Assembly: GCA_964468645.1 (NCBI GenBank)
Contig: CAYXUU010000020.1
Span: 27,352 to 91,351, forward strand
DNA: 64,000 nucleotides
Direction: 5' to 3'
Origin: JAIOZK01 sp964468645
GTDB taxonomy: Bacteria; Bacteroidota; Bacteroidia; Bacteroidales; JAIOZK01
Numbering within the stretch: the first letter of the stretch is position 1; every line of letters starts with the position of its first letter. The position numbers and the translations under genes are program-made. Under the pieces are notes generated by a model. It saw nothing but the letters and a program-made list of their open reading frames with translations. It searched no databases and was not told where the DNA came from. Below are positions 1-9,616 of this stretch, in pieces.

Positions 1-1
1 T

Positions 2-421
2 TGTAATACTTATGGTGGGTTATATCAATGGAATGAAGCAATGCAATATAACACCCAGGTCTCACAGGGTATATGCCCTGATGGATGGCATTTACCTGCT
101 GATTATGAATGGACAGTATTGGTTGATTATTTAGGTGATTCAGTTCTTGCCGGCATGAGACTGAAAGAAACCGGTACAACCCACTGGAGGGGTTATAATA
201 CCAGCGCAAATAATGAAAGTGGATTTACTGCATTGCCGGCAGGAGCCCGTTCAAGCGATGGTTCTTTCAACTTGCTAACAGAGAATACCAACCTCTGGTC
301 ATCTTCTATTTACTCTGACCATTGCTCGTGGTACAGGGCGTTGATGTATAACAGGACTGAAGTCAGCCGAAGGGAGCATAGCAAAGAAGTTGGCCGGTCG
401 CTTCGTTGTATAAAGGATTAA
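2..421 (+). CDS. FISUMP-domain protein, 5'-truncated by the window edge
   Basis: The reading frame is open from the first bases of the window, so this is the C-terminal part of a longer protein. It carries the hallmarks of the Fibrobacter succinogenes major paralogous (FISUMP) domain: YGGLYQWNEAMQY, then GICPDGWHLP, then SGFTALPAG, and a terminal LRCIKD just before the stop. The same order of blocks occurs in the complete FISUMP protein at 8723-9616, which supports the call. FISUMP proteins are secreted or surface-exposed in Bacteroidota and Fibrobacter; the molecular function of the domain is not established. The missing N-terminus would probably hold a signal peptide and the QVAxNEDG-type cassette seen in its paralogue, but that lies outside the window. 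Confidence 0.85.
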   Translation, partial: CNTYGGLYQWNEAMQYNTQVSQGICPDGWHLPADYEWTVLVDYLGDSVLAGMRLKETGTTHWRGYNTSANNESGFTALPAGARSSDGSFNLLTENTNLWSSSIYSDHCSWYRALMYNRTEVSRREHSKEVGRSLRCIKD

Positions 422-429
422 CAGATGTC

Positions 430-1216
430 GTGAAAAAAAATATCTATTACTTCTGGCTATACCCTTGTTTGCAGCCTGCTCAAAAGAGGCAGATGACAAT
501 ATCAAACCCAGCGGTCAATTTACTAAAACCCTTACCATTTTCTTTGTACATGACCTGCACGGACAACTGGATAACTTTTCTAAGATTAAACATATCGTTG
601 ATCAGGAAAAACGGGAGGGAAATGTTATAGTAGCCTGTAGCGGTGATATTTTTTCAGGAAATCCTGTTGTTGATAATTATCCTGATTATGCTATGGAACT
701 TAAATCAGTTATGAGATTGATCCTTTTAACAACGGTGCGATAATTTATAAGATGTCGGTTAGTGAAATCAAAACCTTTTTAATCGGGGCTGAATCCGGTT
801 TTTATTATTCCGGAATCCGGATCGAACAAAGCGGCATCAATATTAATATTAATGATTTATCCGGATCAATGATTCCTGATACTGTTATATTAACCGTTGG
901 CACCAATGATTATATCCCTGCTGTTCACGACAATTACTTCCCGGAAAATGGAGATATTCAATCCTTTACAACCGCTGAAGCACTGATTTATTTCCTGGAA
1001 AACATCAATAACCAGGTTGACTACCCCGGATGTGATCATTATTTCAGGTATCAATATGGGAATCAACAGTAATCTATGTTACAGCATTCTGTTGAATAAT
1101 ATTGTTAAAGAAGTAAATATGTTTGATTATTCAATGTTTTATTTTCAGGATTTATTAAAGCCCGGGCTGAGAACGGATACGGCAAAGGTACTTATTATGA
1201 CCTTTATGTTACCATA
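430..1216 (+). pseudogene. Decayed lipoprotein 5'-nucleotidase (metallophosphoesterase)
   Basis: Three frames carry pieces of one or two genes. From 432 a lipoprotein-like leader (LLLLAIPLFAACSKEADD) runs into FFVHDLHGQLDNFSKI and VACSGDIFSGNPVVDNYP, the metal-binding blocks of the 5'-nucleotidase metallophosphoesterase domain. That frame stops at 743. The middle of the enzyme is missing; from 752 a second frame gives VGTNDYIPAVHD and TTAEALIYFLENINNQVDY, typical of the 5'-nucleotidase C-terminal domain. A third frame from about 1017 reads TPDVIIISGINMGINSNLCYS, which resembles the SGINxGxN block of SurE, an unrelated nucleotidase. No ATG opens the first frame; a GTG at 430 would be in frame only with one more A in the A-run at 433-440. 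I infer a non-functional remnant. The SurE-like part is the least certain. Confidence 0.7.
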
Positions 1217-1334
1217 ATTCTATAGCATTCGTAAAAAGAATCGCAATCCACAGTAATAATAATTGTGAAATTGAGTTGATGTTAATGAATGTTTTTCTAC
1301 CCTTAAATTCTTTATTTACCAAAATTCAATAATC

Positions 1335-2792
1335 ATGAAACGATATTTCTTTGTATTGCTGAGCCTGGCCGTCTTATCTATTCTCATCTTGGATAGTTGT
1401 AATGATGATATCAATAATGACCCGGTCACTCCTGATGCCGATCCGGGTTTATACCTTGGATTGATTGGATTCAACGAAGATTTGTATGAAAAACAACTCA
1501 TCATGCTCAATGAATCTTCACAGGGTTCATTCAATAATTTTATCGACGGATTAAGCTCCAATGATGGGACAATATTATATCATGCGGTTAATAAATCCCT
1601 CAATAACCTTTCAGGGGCAAACCTGCCTGATGACCTGGTAAATGTTTCTATCGTAACTTTTACTGATGGCCTTGACCTTGGCTCCTATGTTTTGAATAGC
1701 AGTTATAACTCGGGTGAGGAATACCTGGCAGCAGTTCACGATAAGATTATGAATCTGACTATCAAAGAAATACCTGTATCAGCATATTCAATCGGAATTA
1801 AAGGAGAAGATGTTACGGACATAGAGCTGTTTCATGAGAACCTGAACAAACTTGCAAGTGCTCCTGAAAACGCTTTTGAAGTTAGCGACGTGAATGAATT
1901 AAATACCCGGTTTCAGCTCATTGCATCTTCTTTAACCAGTGTAAGCTCATCAAGTTTTATGAATTTAACCATGCCGGCACCTAGCCCGAATACAATTATC
2001 CGGTTCACCTTTGATAATGTTCAGAATGCAGCAAATTCAACCATTTATATTGAGGGTACTTTTACAGCAGAGGATGGAAACTATTCATTAACAAATATAA
2101 CTTATGCCGGATTAATTTGTGAAAGCGGAAGTTCTCTTTCAGGTTCTGCTTCCGGTATTAAAATTACTTTTTCATTTCTGAATCTCAAAAGGGATGATGG
2201 TATTGGGATAAACACTGGTTCAATTGATCAATGGAGCTATATACCGGCCAATGATTTGTGGCAGGTTAATTCCGAATTTAATCCTGATGAGGATACCCAA
2301 ACCAATATTGAACAACACAGTGCCGCCATCATCCTTGTTCTTGATTGCAGCAGCTCTCTTGGTGATGATTTTCTGAATATGCAGGAAGCAGCCAGAGCAT
2401 TTATCCAGATCCTGGTAGATGGAGGAGGCGGACCTGTTATTGCTGATTATTCCCAGATCCGTTTTGAAAAAGTTTCAAATTACACCTATGTTTCAGATCT
2501 TGGACTTTGGGATGAAAACAATTCCGAAATAGCATCCCATTTCTTCGGACCGAATGCCGGAGTTTCGAATTATATAACTGTTGAGCCCGGTTCACACAGG
2601 CCTGTTTATTATTTTACCGAGCCCGGGGAGGTAGGATGGTTCGATTGTATGGCAAGTCCTGGAACATATCCAATTAATGAAGGCTACAAATACAAACTTC
2701 AGTGTAGTGATGATGGCACCAGTTTAAATTTCTCGATTATTAATGAAGGATTAATCCTGGTTTCTTCCACGACTTATTCTGCATTTGAATAA
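1335..2792 (+). CDS. Lipoprotein with von Willebrand factor A-like domain
   Basis: A 485-residue protein beginning with a lipoprotein signal peptide; the lipobox is ILDSC near residue 22, so it should be anchored in a membrane after export. Residues about 40-200 have the alternation of a vWA fold: DGTILYHAVNKSLNNL, VNVSIVTFTDGLD and IPVSAYSIGIKG, ending in a FEVSDVNELNTRFQLIA segment that is common at the end of such domains. The usual first MIDAS block (DxSxS) is replaced by GFNEDLYEK, so metal binding there is doubtful. A separate DCSSS motif occurs near residue 336, in AAIILVLDCSSSLGDD followed by a MQEAARAFIQIL helix, and looks like the start of a second vWA-type element. It stands alone between a decayed gene and a converging two-component operon. 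A surface binding role is plausible; the ligand is unknown. Confidence 0.7.
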   Translation: MKRYFFVLLSLAVLSILILDSCNDDINNDPVTPDADPGLYLGLIGFNEDLYEKQLIMLNESSQGSFNNFIDGLSSNDGTILYHAVNKSLNNLSGANLPDDLVNVSIVTFTDGLDLGSYVLNSSYNSGEEYLAAVHDKIMNLTIKEIPVSAYSIGIKGEDVTDIELFHENLNKLASAPENAFEVSDVNELNTRFQLIASSLTSVSSSSFMNLTMPAPSPNTIIRFTFDNVQNAANSTIYIEGTFTAEDGNYSLTNITYAGLICESGSSLSGSASGIKITFSFLNLKRDDGIGINTGSIDQWSYIPANDLWQVNSEFNPDEDTQTNIEQHSAAIILVLDCSSSLGDDFLNMQEAARAFIQILVDGGGGPVIADYSQIRFEKVSNYTYVSDLGLWDENNSEIASHFFGPNAGVSNYITVEPGSHRPVYYFTEPGEVGWFDCMASPGTYPINEGYKYKLQCSDDGTSLNFSIINEGLILVSSTTYSAFE

Positions 2793-3017
2793 AAAAATAA
2801 TCTTTTTATTGTTGATTCCAAATTCATATTTTTTCAAATATCGAATTCCGATTAACTATATTTGATTTCAGATTTGATTTGAGACTTATTCAAAAATTAT
2901 CCATCCAATCTAAAATCGTTAATGGGTGTTCCGTGTTCGATATTCTATTAAGTTAGATATAAGGTTTTATCGCTTCGCGATTGAGGGACTACCTGCTCTC
3001 CTACAATTAATTATCCC
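2793..3017. other. Convergent intergenic region with short hairpin
   Basis: AT-rich spacer between two converging genes. It contains a small perfect inverted repeat (ATCGC-TTC-GCGAT) near 2969-2982 that could form a short hairpin downstream of the minus-strand operon. A GTGTTCCGTGTTCGATATTC-like string near 2933-2953 resembles the repeat at the right end of the window (63927-63989). No gene is visible. Confidence 0.4.
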
Positions 3018-3719
3018 CTACCCGATCTTCTTCAAAACTACCTGCTTATAGGTATTCCCAACAGGTACCTCAACATCACCAATGATGATCCTGTTCCCTG
3101 AAATCCGGTCAATCTTTGAGATATTGACCAGGTAGGATTTATGTACTCTGATAAACTTTATCTCAGAAATGCTTTCTTCAAGTTCCTGCATGGTGAGGCG
3201 GACAGTAGCAGCTTTTCCTGTAGTATGAATTTTCAGATAGTTGCCATAAGATTCAAAATAGAGCAACTCCCCATATTCAAATTTCCGGATGATGCCATCA
3301 ACCTTCAGGAAGATAAATTTATTTTCTTCTGACAGGCTGGTAGGAGTTTCTTTGTATCGGCCGGCAAATAGTTTTATTGCCTTGTTTGCGGCTTTTAAGA
3401 AACGTTCGAAAGAAATGGGTTTCAGCAGGTAATCAACAACATTATATTCATAGCTTTCAACGGCATATTCGGAATAAGCAGTTGTCAGTATTACCATGGG
3501 AGCATGATCCATTGATCTGAGCATTTCCAGGCCGGATAGCTCAGGCATGTTGATATCGAGGAAGATCAGATCAATCTGCTCCCTGTTAAGGAACGACAGT
3601 GTTTCAATTGCATTATCACATCTGCCGATAAGCAGAAGATCAGGTATTCTTTTCACGTAAGTCTCCAGGATATTCTGGGCAAGCTCCTCATCATCAACAA
3701 TTAAACACCTGAGTATCAT
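3018..3719 (-). CDS. LytTR-family response regulator
   Basis: A 233-residue two-domain regulator. Residues 1-120 form a receiver domain with the acidic pair D9/D10 (IVDDEE), the predicted phosphorylated Asp55 in LIFLDINMPELSG, a conserved Thr in ILTTAYSEYAVESY, and Lys100 in DYLLKPISFE. Residues about 135-233 are a LytTR DNA-binding domain, shown by GELLYFESYGNYLKIHT and FIRVHKSYLVNISKI. It overlaps the upstream kinase gene by four bases (ATGA-type junction), so the two are almost certainly co-translated and the kinase is its cognate partner. Its targets cannot be told from the sequence. In Bacteroidota such pairs often sit beside the surface-protein genes they control, but this operon is flanked only by a vWA lipoprotein and a serine hydrolase. 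Confidence 0.93.
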   Translation of the reverse strand: MILRCLIVDDEELAQNILETYVKRIPDLLLIGRCDNAIETLSFLNREQIDLIFLDINMPELSGLEMLRSMDHAPMVILTTAYSEYAVESYEYNVVDYLLKPISFERFLKAANKAIKLFAGRYKETPTSLSEENKFIFLKVDGIIRKFEYGELLYFESYGNYLKIHTTGKAATVRLTMQELEESISEIKFIRVHKSYLVNISKIDRISGNRIIIGDVEVPVGNTYKQVVLKKIG

Positions 3720-4744
3720 AATTCAACATTTAATGAAGTATAAAACACATCATCTTCTTCATAAATATTCAAGCTATACCTGTTGGGATATAACAGCATC
3801 AGCCGTTTTTTTACGTTATCAATGCCCATACCAAGAACATATGAATTACCCGTTTTATTGATGCTGTTCTTAATTTCAAGTTTCAAAGTATTACCGGCAA
3901 TTTGTACCACAATCTCCACAAAATTATCTTCCGGATTAATCCCAATTCCATGCTTGAAAGCGTTTTCTACAAATGGGATCAACAGCATTGGAGCAATGGA
4001 TTTATTGTTCGTCTCACCCTGTACATTATAATTGATCCTGCATTTATTCTTCAGCCGTAGATGCTCGAGAGTGACATAATTCTCAATAAATCTGAGTTCC
4101 TTATCAACGTTGACATATTTCCCTTTCCCTGTCTCCATGACATACCTCATCAATTCCGATAATTGCAGTACCGCATCTGGAGTGGATTCTGATTTTTCGA
4201 GGGCCAGGGAGTAAATATTATTCAGGTTATTGAAAAGAAAATGTGGATTCACCTGTGATTTTAAAAATTCAAGTTCAGTATTGACCTGTTTTGCTTCGGC
4301 ATCCTTAAGTTTCAATTCAGCCTTTGCTTTTTCAGCGAATGCCTCATTAAGACTGATCTTGTTTTGCAAACTGACTCTGAAGCTCCTTATTCCTGTTGTA
4401 ATAAGAATAAAAATCAGTGGATTCAGATATCCGCCGTAATAGATATCTTCAGTATTTACTGTGATATCGGCAATATACTGTGCGAAAAAACCTGATAGCA
4501 CAATAAGCATAACCAACAGAATTGTGTAAAGGATAAATTTCTTTTTAAGAAAGAAGCTATCGAAAAGATAAAAATGTATGTAAACAGGAGGGATAACCGG
4601 AAGAATAATAAACAGCACAAAACTAAAGGCAAATGGGATACCGGTAAAATAATAGATGATCAGAAATATAAGTAGAATAAAGGCCAGCCACCCAAAAGCA
4701 TTGAGGGTGATGTTATTCAGCAATATGTTTTTTCGGGTTTCCAT
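3716..4744 (-). CDS. LytS-type sensor histidine kinase
   Basis: A 342-residue membrane kinase. Four hydrophobic segments (about residues 15-33, 38-56, 70-91 and 105-122) place the N-terminus in the inner membrane without a large periplasmic loop. A charged linker (about 128-160) precedes the His_kinase block QVNPHFLFNNLNNIYSLALE, with predicted phosphoacceptor His168. The ATP-binding N box is LIPFVENAFKHGIG (Asn261), followed by a G-type block LGMGIDNVKKRLMLLYP near residue 306. This is the compact LytS/YehU class normally paired with LytTR regulators, matching the gene that follows with a four-base overlap. On the minus strand a TAnnTTTG-like box (4757-4764) lies about 12 bases upstream of the start codon. 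The stimulus is unknown. Confidence 0.93.
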   Translation of the reverse strand: METRKNILLNNITLNAFGWLAFILLIFLIIYYFTGIPFAFSFVLFIILPVIPPVYIHFYLFDSFFLKKKFILYTILLVMLIVLSGFFAQYIADITVNTEDIYYGGYLNPLIFILITTGIRSFRVSLQNKISLNEAFAEKAKAELKLKDAEAKQVNTELEFLKSQVNPHFLFNNLNNIYSLALEKSESTPDAVLQLSELMRYVMETGKGKYVNVDKELRFIENYVTLEHLRLKNKCRINYNVQGETNNKSIAPMLLIPFVENAFKHGIGINPEDNFVEIVVQIAGNTLKLEIKNSINKTGNSYVLGMGIDNVKKRLMLLYPNRYSLNIYEEDDVFYTSLNVEL

Positions 4745-4756
4745 GTTTCAGGGATT

Positions 4757-4764
4757 CAAAATTA
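4757..4764 (-). promoter_or_regulatory. Candidate Bacteroidota -7 box for the LytS/LytTR operon
   Basis: On the minus strand the sequence reads TAATTTTG, matching the Bacteroidota housekeeping -7 consensus TAnnTTTG. It lies about 12 bases upstream of the kinase start, which would give a very short leader. No convincing -33 TTTG at the usual distance was found, so this is a weak call. Confidence 0.35.
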
Positions 4765-4937
4765 AATGAAAATTAAGCATCTGTTGCAAAATTTGTGACA
4801 AACAAAATACATCCCATTATACAGGCATCTTATCACATCAGCCCGGTGTTGATCACATTAATTGTAAAGGATTTGTTTGCCGTGAGGATATTTGTGGAAA
4901 TTACATGCCACGAATGTGAACCATTATCAAAAACATC

Positions 4938-6827
4938 ATGAAAAAACATCGAATACTAACAGGGATTCTTACACTTATCTTCATTTATTTTATTTTTAGT
5001 TTAAATGCCCTTTCACAACAAAATGATCCTGATGATCCAATTAATTCCCTGGAGTGGAAAATCGACAGCCTGGTAACAAATAGCAAACTGATCCCCGGAG
5101 TTGCAATAGCCATAGTTAAAAGGGATTCGCTAACCCAGATTATAACCGCCGGTTTTTCCGATCTTCAGAACAATACACCCGTAACCGAAAACACCCTTTT
5201 TTGCATCGGTTCATGCACCAAGAGTTTCATCGGCCTGGCATATCTGAAGCTTATCGAAGAAGGGAAAATCAATATCAATGCAAGCATTAGAAAACTTGTA
5301 CCTGAAATACAAATTAAGAATCCATGGTCCGATACCCATCCTGTCAGGGTAATTCACTTATTGGAACATTCCTCTGGTTTTGAAGACTCCCGGCCTAACT
5401 GGTTCTATTTTAACAAACCTCTTTTATCTATAAGAGAGGCTCTTGAAAAGAAAAAGTATTTACTGAAGGCTCGCTGGGAGCCTGGGACAAGATTCAGCTA
5501 TTCCAGTCCGGGATATACCCTTGCGGGCTACATTCTTGAAAAAGTTGCCGGGCAATCCTTTAATGATTTTATCAAAGAAAAGATCTTTATACCAGTAGGG
5601 ATGAAAACGGTCTCTTATGGAAATGCCGCAAAGGACAACGAACAGTTAGCCACAGGATATGACAAATTGTTGCGCGAATATCCCATATGGTATGATCTTG
5701 ACGAACCAGCAGGTGCCATAAATGCCTCCATCAGGGATATGGCCAATTTCCTGATCCTTATATTGAATGAAGGCAGAATTGAAAATACCGCGATCATTCC
5801 ACAAGATCTTTTTAATAGAATTGGCAAACCTGTGTCAACCCTTGCATCTTTGTCTGGTATAAGTTCAGGATATAGTTATGGCGTTGGAGTAACTTATAAA
5901 TACGGCCTTAAATGGCTGGGTCACAGTGGTGCTGTGCCAGGCTTCTTATCTGCCTACTACTATTGTCCTGAAAAGGGTATCGGATTCGCTATATTACAAA
6001 ACCAGTTCGACATGACCTTTGATGAAGAGGTGTTTTCTGAAGTATGGAGATACATGAAGGAAATGCTTGAATCAAAAACAGATGCTCAGGATGATATTCA
6101 ACCATCAGGTGATCATAAAGAATTTGAAGGTTATTATGAACCGCGGAATCCAAGAGTACGTATAGGACAATTTATAGAAATAATAACCGGTGGAATACAT
6201 GTCGTATCAAAAAATGATACGCTGTTTACAAAAGGATTTATGGAAGTTGGGATTCCTCTTTACAGTGTTTCCGGCAATCTGTTCCGGCGTGCCGGAAATC
6301 CTGAAGCAACAGCTGTATTTGCAACGGATGAAGATGGGGATATGATCTTCACAAGCGCACGAAAATATTATCAAAGGGTTTCGCCATGGAAACCGATTCT
6401 TTCAAGAGTGGTGTTTTTTGGTGGATGGATATTTATCCTGTCTATGATCCCATACCTGTTGACAGGCGGGATTATACTGATCGTTAGGGGAATCAGACAC
6501 AAAGATTGCAGGGTTTACTGGCTGAATATTAAACTGTTGCCATTGCTGGCTTTATTAAGTTTAATTGGTGGTATGATTCCATTTATGATATCACAGCCTA
6601 CTATTCTTGAGATTGGACAGATGTCATTATCAAATATTTTCCTGTTTATTACCACCTTGCTTTTCCTGGTATTTTCTGTGATCGGTGTTTATTTATACTT
6701 TAAATACTGGCGTAAACCAGTAAGGATAATTACAAGGATTTATTTTGCATCGGTGTTGCTTTCCTGCATAGGAATGTCTTTTTATATGAGTTTCTGGGGG
6801 ATTATTGGAATCAGGTTGTGGGCATAA
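4938..6827 (+). CDS. Exported serine hydrolase (beta-lactamase/PBP4* family) with C-terminal membrane domain
   Basis: A 629-residue protein with an N-terminal signal or anchor segment (MKKHRILTGILTLIFIYFIF). The catalytic domain (about 40-370) has the class C beta-lactamase-like motifs: Ser92-x-x-Lys95 in GSCTKSF, a YSS block (Tyr188) in place of YxN in FSYSSPGYTLAGYIL, and a third motif HSG (near residue 329) in WLGHSGAVPGF. After a beta-rich linker (about 390-470) the C-terminus holds about four hydrophobic helices (roughly 485-510, 530-550, 560-585 and 595-625), an architecture seen in membrane-tethered serine hydrolases. The YxN-to-YSS change is common in esterase- or peptidase-like members, so antibiotic hydrolysis should not be assumed. 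It stands alone and is divergent from the LytS/LytTR operon. The substrate is unknown. Confidence 0.9.
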   Translation: MKKHRILTGILTLIFIYFIFSLNALSQQNDPDDPINSLEWKIDSLVTNSKLIPGVAIAIVKRDSLTQIITAGFSDLQNNTPVTENTLFCIGSCTKSFIGLAYLKLIEEGKININASIRKLVPEIQIKNPWSDTHPVRVIHLLEHSSGFEDSRPNWFYFNKPLLSIREALEKKKYLLKARWEPGTRFSYSSPGYTLAGYILEKVAGQSFNDFIKEKIFIPVGMKTVSYGNAAKDNEQLATGYDKLLREYPIWYDLDEPAGAINASIRDMANFLILILNEGRIENTAIIPQDLFNRIGKPVSTLASLSGISSGYSYGVGVTYKYGLKWLGHSGAVPGFLSAYYYCPEKGIGFAILQNQFDMTFDEEVFSEVWRYMKEMLESKTDAQDDIQPSGDHKEFEGYYEPRNPRVRIGQFIEIITGGIHVVSKNDTLFTKGFMEVGIPLYSVSGNLFRRAGNPEATAVFATDEDGDMIFTSARKYYQRVSPWKPILSRVVFFGGWIFILSMIPYLLTGGIILIVRGIRHKDCRVYWLNIKLLPLLALLSLIGGMIPFMISQPTILEIGQMSLSNIFLFITTLLFLVFSVIGVYLYFKYWRKPVRIITRIYFASVLLSCIGMSFYMSFWGIIGIRLWA

Positions 6828-6960
6828 CAAATCAACCTTACGAAGTTTAAAATTCATGGAATTTATCCTGTTTTCTTGCTAATAAAAACTTTATTAATAT
6901 TTTAGCCAACCATTTTTAGATTCTGCCTGTCTTATCACAGGATACTAATTTTAATAAACA

Positions 6961-6966
6961 AGGAGG
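6961..6966 (+). promoter_or_regulatory. Strong Shine-Dalgarno sequence
   Basis: AGGAGG lies seven bases before the ATG at 6974 and fixes the start of the downstream gene. Strong Shine-Dalgarno sites are uncommon in Bacteroidota, whose genes mostly start without one. Confidence 0.7.
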
Positions 6967-6973
6967 AGAACCA

Positions 6974-8704
6974 ATGAACTATATTTCACTGAATGGAAAA
7001 CATTTACTTGCCGTATTATTAATTGGAAGTTTCTTATCTGTTCCGATAGCAACTTCAGCCCAGGATGATAAAACACCTGAGAATACAAAGTTGCTGATGC
7101 ACCGGGAAATACCTGATGATGATTATTTGCCACTTCTACCTGAAGACCTGCAAACATCCCCGCCCTGCCGGTTTAACACATGGAATTTTTTTACCACCCA
7201 GGTAAACATCGATGAGGATGGGCAGAATATTATTGGTGATGCAGCCAATGAACCATCCATTGCTGTTGACCCGACACACCCAAACCGTATTGTTATTGGA
7301 TGGCGGCAATTCGATAATGTAGGCAGCAATTTCAGGCAGGCCGGGTATGCTTTTACCCTTGATGGCGGAGAGAACTGGACTTTCCCGGGATCGATAGATG
7401 CGGGTGTTTTCCGTTCCGACCCGGTGCTTGATGTTGATAAATTTGGGAATTTCTATTATAACAGCCTGACACGTGATATTAATGATGAATTCTTATGTAC
7501 GGTTTATAAAACCGAAGATACCGGTGTTGAATGGGATGAAGGCACCTTTGCCCAGGGAGGGGATAAACAATGGATGCGTATAGATAATACTGGTGGTACC
7601 GGCAGCGGGCATATTTATTCTTTCTGGACAACTTATTACAGTTGGTGTTACCCGGGGGCATTTACAAGATCAACCGATGAAGGTGCTTCCTATGAAGATT
7701 GTATTAATGTTACAGGCGAATTACGCTGGGGAACCCTGGCAGTTGGCCCCGACGGTGAATTATATATCGTGGGTTCCGGTGGCTGGGGTGGTATCCAGGT
7801 TAACAAATCCACGAATGCACTGGATCCTTCAGAAGAAGTTACATGGGAAAGCACCTATAACGTTGACCTTGATGGTGAACTATCTGGTTGGGTTGAGGTA
7901 AACCCATCAGGCTTAATGGGTCAGGCCTGGATTGATGTTGATAAATCAAATGGCCCGGGTCGAGGATATGTTTACGTACTGGCTTCCGTTGACAGAAATT
8001 CGAATATTGATCCTGGTGATGTGATGTTTGCCAGGAGTACAGATGGCGGGGAAACATGGGACAATCCCATCAGGATCAATGATGATGAAAGTTATTTTAA
8101 CACCCAGTGGTTCGGCACCATGTCGGTAGCCCCAAATGGCAGAATTGATGTAGTCTGGCTGGATACACGTGATGCAACATCAAATCCCAATATGTCGGCA
8201 CTGTATTATTCCTACTCATTAGATCAGGGAGAATCATGGTCGGTAAACCAGCAACTCTCAGATCCATTCGATCCGCACCTGGGATGGCCACAGCAGGAAA
8301 AGATGGGCGATTATTATGATATGGTATCAGATAATGAAGGGGCACACCTGGCCTGGGCACATACATTACTTGGCGAACAAAATGTTAATTATGGACATAT
8401 TACACCCTTATACACAAGTATTGAGGGTATGCCTGCAGAGCAAATATCACTGGGATTGAAAAGCTTTCCAAATCCAATTATTGATCAAACCACGATAAGG
8501 TATAAAATAAATCATAATACAAGTATTGAATTATCAATTACCGATGTTTCGGGCAGGATAATAAAAACAATTACCAGTGGGACACAGGAAGCCGGCACCT
8601 ATGAATACAAAGTAGTGGTTGATGATCTTTCCAGGGGGATATACTACTGCCACCTGAAAGCAGGAACAAAATCCGAGACGATCAAGCTGATGGTAGTAAA
8701 ATAA
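6974..8704 (+). CDS. Secreted sialidase-fold (Asp-box/BNR) protein with T9SS type A sorting domain
   Basis: A 576-residue exported protein. The start is fixed by AGGAGG seven bases upstream and by a signal peptide ending near IATSAQD. The body is a beta-propeller of the sialidase/BNR class with several Asp-box signatures: LDGGENWTFPG, STDGGETWDN and SLDQGESWSV. DVVWLDTRDA is the kind of block found in exo-alpha-sialidase-like propellers. Catalytic residues of true sialidases (arginine triad, Tyr/Glu) could not be confirmed, so enzymatic activity is open. The last 75 residues are a T9SS type A domain: LKSFPNPIIDQTTIRYK, then ISDVSGR-like ITDVSGRIIKT, then LSRGIYYCHLKAG and a basic end. It should be secreted through the outer membrane by the type IX system and attached to or released from the surface. 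Confidence 0.88.
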   Translation: MNYISLNGKHLLAVLLIGSFLSVPIATSAQDDKTPENTKLLMHREIPDDDYLPLLPEDLQTSPPCRFNTWNFFTTQVNIDEDGQNIIGDAANEPSIAVDPTHPNRIVIGWRQFDNVGSNFRQAGYAFTLDGGENWTFPGSIDAGVFRSDPVLDVDKFGNFYYNSLTRDINDEFLCTVYKTEDTGVEWDEGTFAQGGDKQWMRIDNTGGTGSGHIYSFWTTYYSWCYPGAFTRSTDEGASYEDCINVTGELRWGTLAVGPDGELYIVGSGGWGGIQVNKSTNALDPSEEVTWESTYNVDLDGELSGWVEVNPSGLMGQAWIDVDKSNGPGRGYVYVLASVDRNSNIDPGDVMFARSTDGGETWDNPIRINDDESYFNTQWFGTMSVAPNGRIDVVWLDTRDATSNPNMSALYYSYSLDQGESWSVNQQLSDPFDPHLGWPQQEKMGDYYDMVSDNEGAHLAWAHTLLGEQNVNYGHITPLYTSIEGMPAEQISLGLKSFPNPIIDQTTIRYKINHNTSIELSITDVSGRIIKTITSGTQEAGTYEYKVVVDDLSRGIYYCHLKAGTKSETIKLMVVK

Positions 8705-8722
8705 TATTTAACTTCAATTGCC

Positions 8723-9616
8723 CTAATTCTTAATACACCTTACCGAGAGACCGAAGTCCTCATTCCAACTCCAGGTTTCTCCAATGACAACATCATCATC
8801 AGATTTTGACAGATAAAGCCCTTTAGCTGAAACAAGGGGACTGGCCAGTTTAAGTGTTGATGTCCACAGAAAGTTAAACACCCTGGCATTATTAAAAGTA
8901 CCGGTGGCATAATATCTTTGACCAGCCCCAAGCGCTGTAAAACCGCTGGAGTTAGTTGCGCCAACATTATTTGGCGCCCAGTGACGGTAGCCTGTCTCTT
9001 TCATCTTTCCGCCGGCTACAGCGGTGTTACCAAGATAGGTTACAAGGGTTTTATATTCATCATATGTAGGGATATGCCATCCCTCCGGACAAATACCCTG
9101 GACACCAGCTACCTGTGAATATTGCATGGCTTCATGCCACTGATAAAGACCACCATAAACATCGCAACTGTCCGGCACATCATTATAGCAATATTTTTCT
9201 ATAGTGCCATTATTTTTCATGGTGTCAACACCATCGATTCGGGTACCAATGTTTAGGTTCTCCCTGAGCCAGCATTGCGACCCAATGATAACAGTATTAT
9301 ATGTTTGGCCACCATAGTTAACTGACCCGCAACTGTCACCATCTTTGTTTTTTCCTATTTCCCATCCCGCTCCATTGTACCAGCATATCACACGAAGTGT
9401 TGTATTGTAAACCATCAGGCCTTCAGGAGGTAAAGCAATGGCATTCATTTCCACAGTTGATACTCTGGGTGGAAGGAATCCTTTGGAAGTGGACTTCACA
9501 TCCAGTATGGCTGCATTATCTGGGGCACTGCCATCTTCATTTATTGCCACCTGGGCTATTGTTGTTGTATTAATAATGATAAATAAGCTAAACAGTGAAG
9601 TAATAATTATTTTCAT
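8723..9616 (-). CDS. FISUMP-domain surface protein with shared N-terminal cassette
   Basis: A 297-residue protein. Residues 1-21 are a signal peptide ending in IAQ. Residues 22-90 are a cassette (QVAINEDGSAPDNAAILDVK, then KGFLPPRVST, GLMVYNTT, WYNGAGWEI) that recurs at the N-terminus of the genes at 29898, 38820 and 59009. From about residue 95 it is a complete FISUMP domain: VNYGGQTYNTVIIGSQCWLR, YGGLYQWHEAMQY, GICPEGWHIP, SGFTALGAGQRY and a terminal LSVRCIKN. The truncated gene at the left edge has the same domain. FISUMP proteins are thought to be cell-surface components; biochemical function is unknown. It converges with the BNR/T9SS gene with only 18 bases between them. Confidence 0.9.
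   Translation of the reverse strand: MKIIITSLFSLFIIINTTTIAQVAINEDGSAPDNAAILDVKSTSKGFLPPRVSTVEMNAIALPPEGLMVYNTTLRVICWYNGAGWEIGKNKDGDSCGSVNYGGQTYNTVIIGSQCWLRENLNIGTRIDGVDTMKNNGTIEKYCYNDVPDSCDVYGGLYQWHEAMQYSQVAGVQGICPEGWHIPTYDEYKTLVTYLGNTAVAGGKMKETGYRHWAPNNVGATNSSGFTALGAGQRYYATGTFNNARVFNFLWTSTLKLASPLVSAKGLYLSKSDDDVVIGETWSWNEDFGLSVRCIKN

Noticed and set aside
6974..8704. Calling the BNR protein a true sialidase
   Set aside because: Asp boxes alone do not prove activity, and the arginine triad could not be verified.
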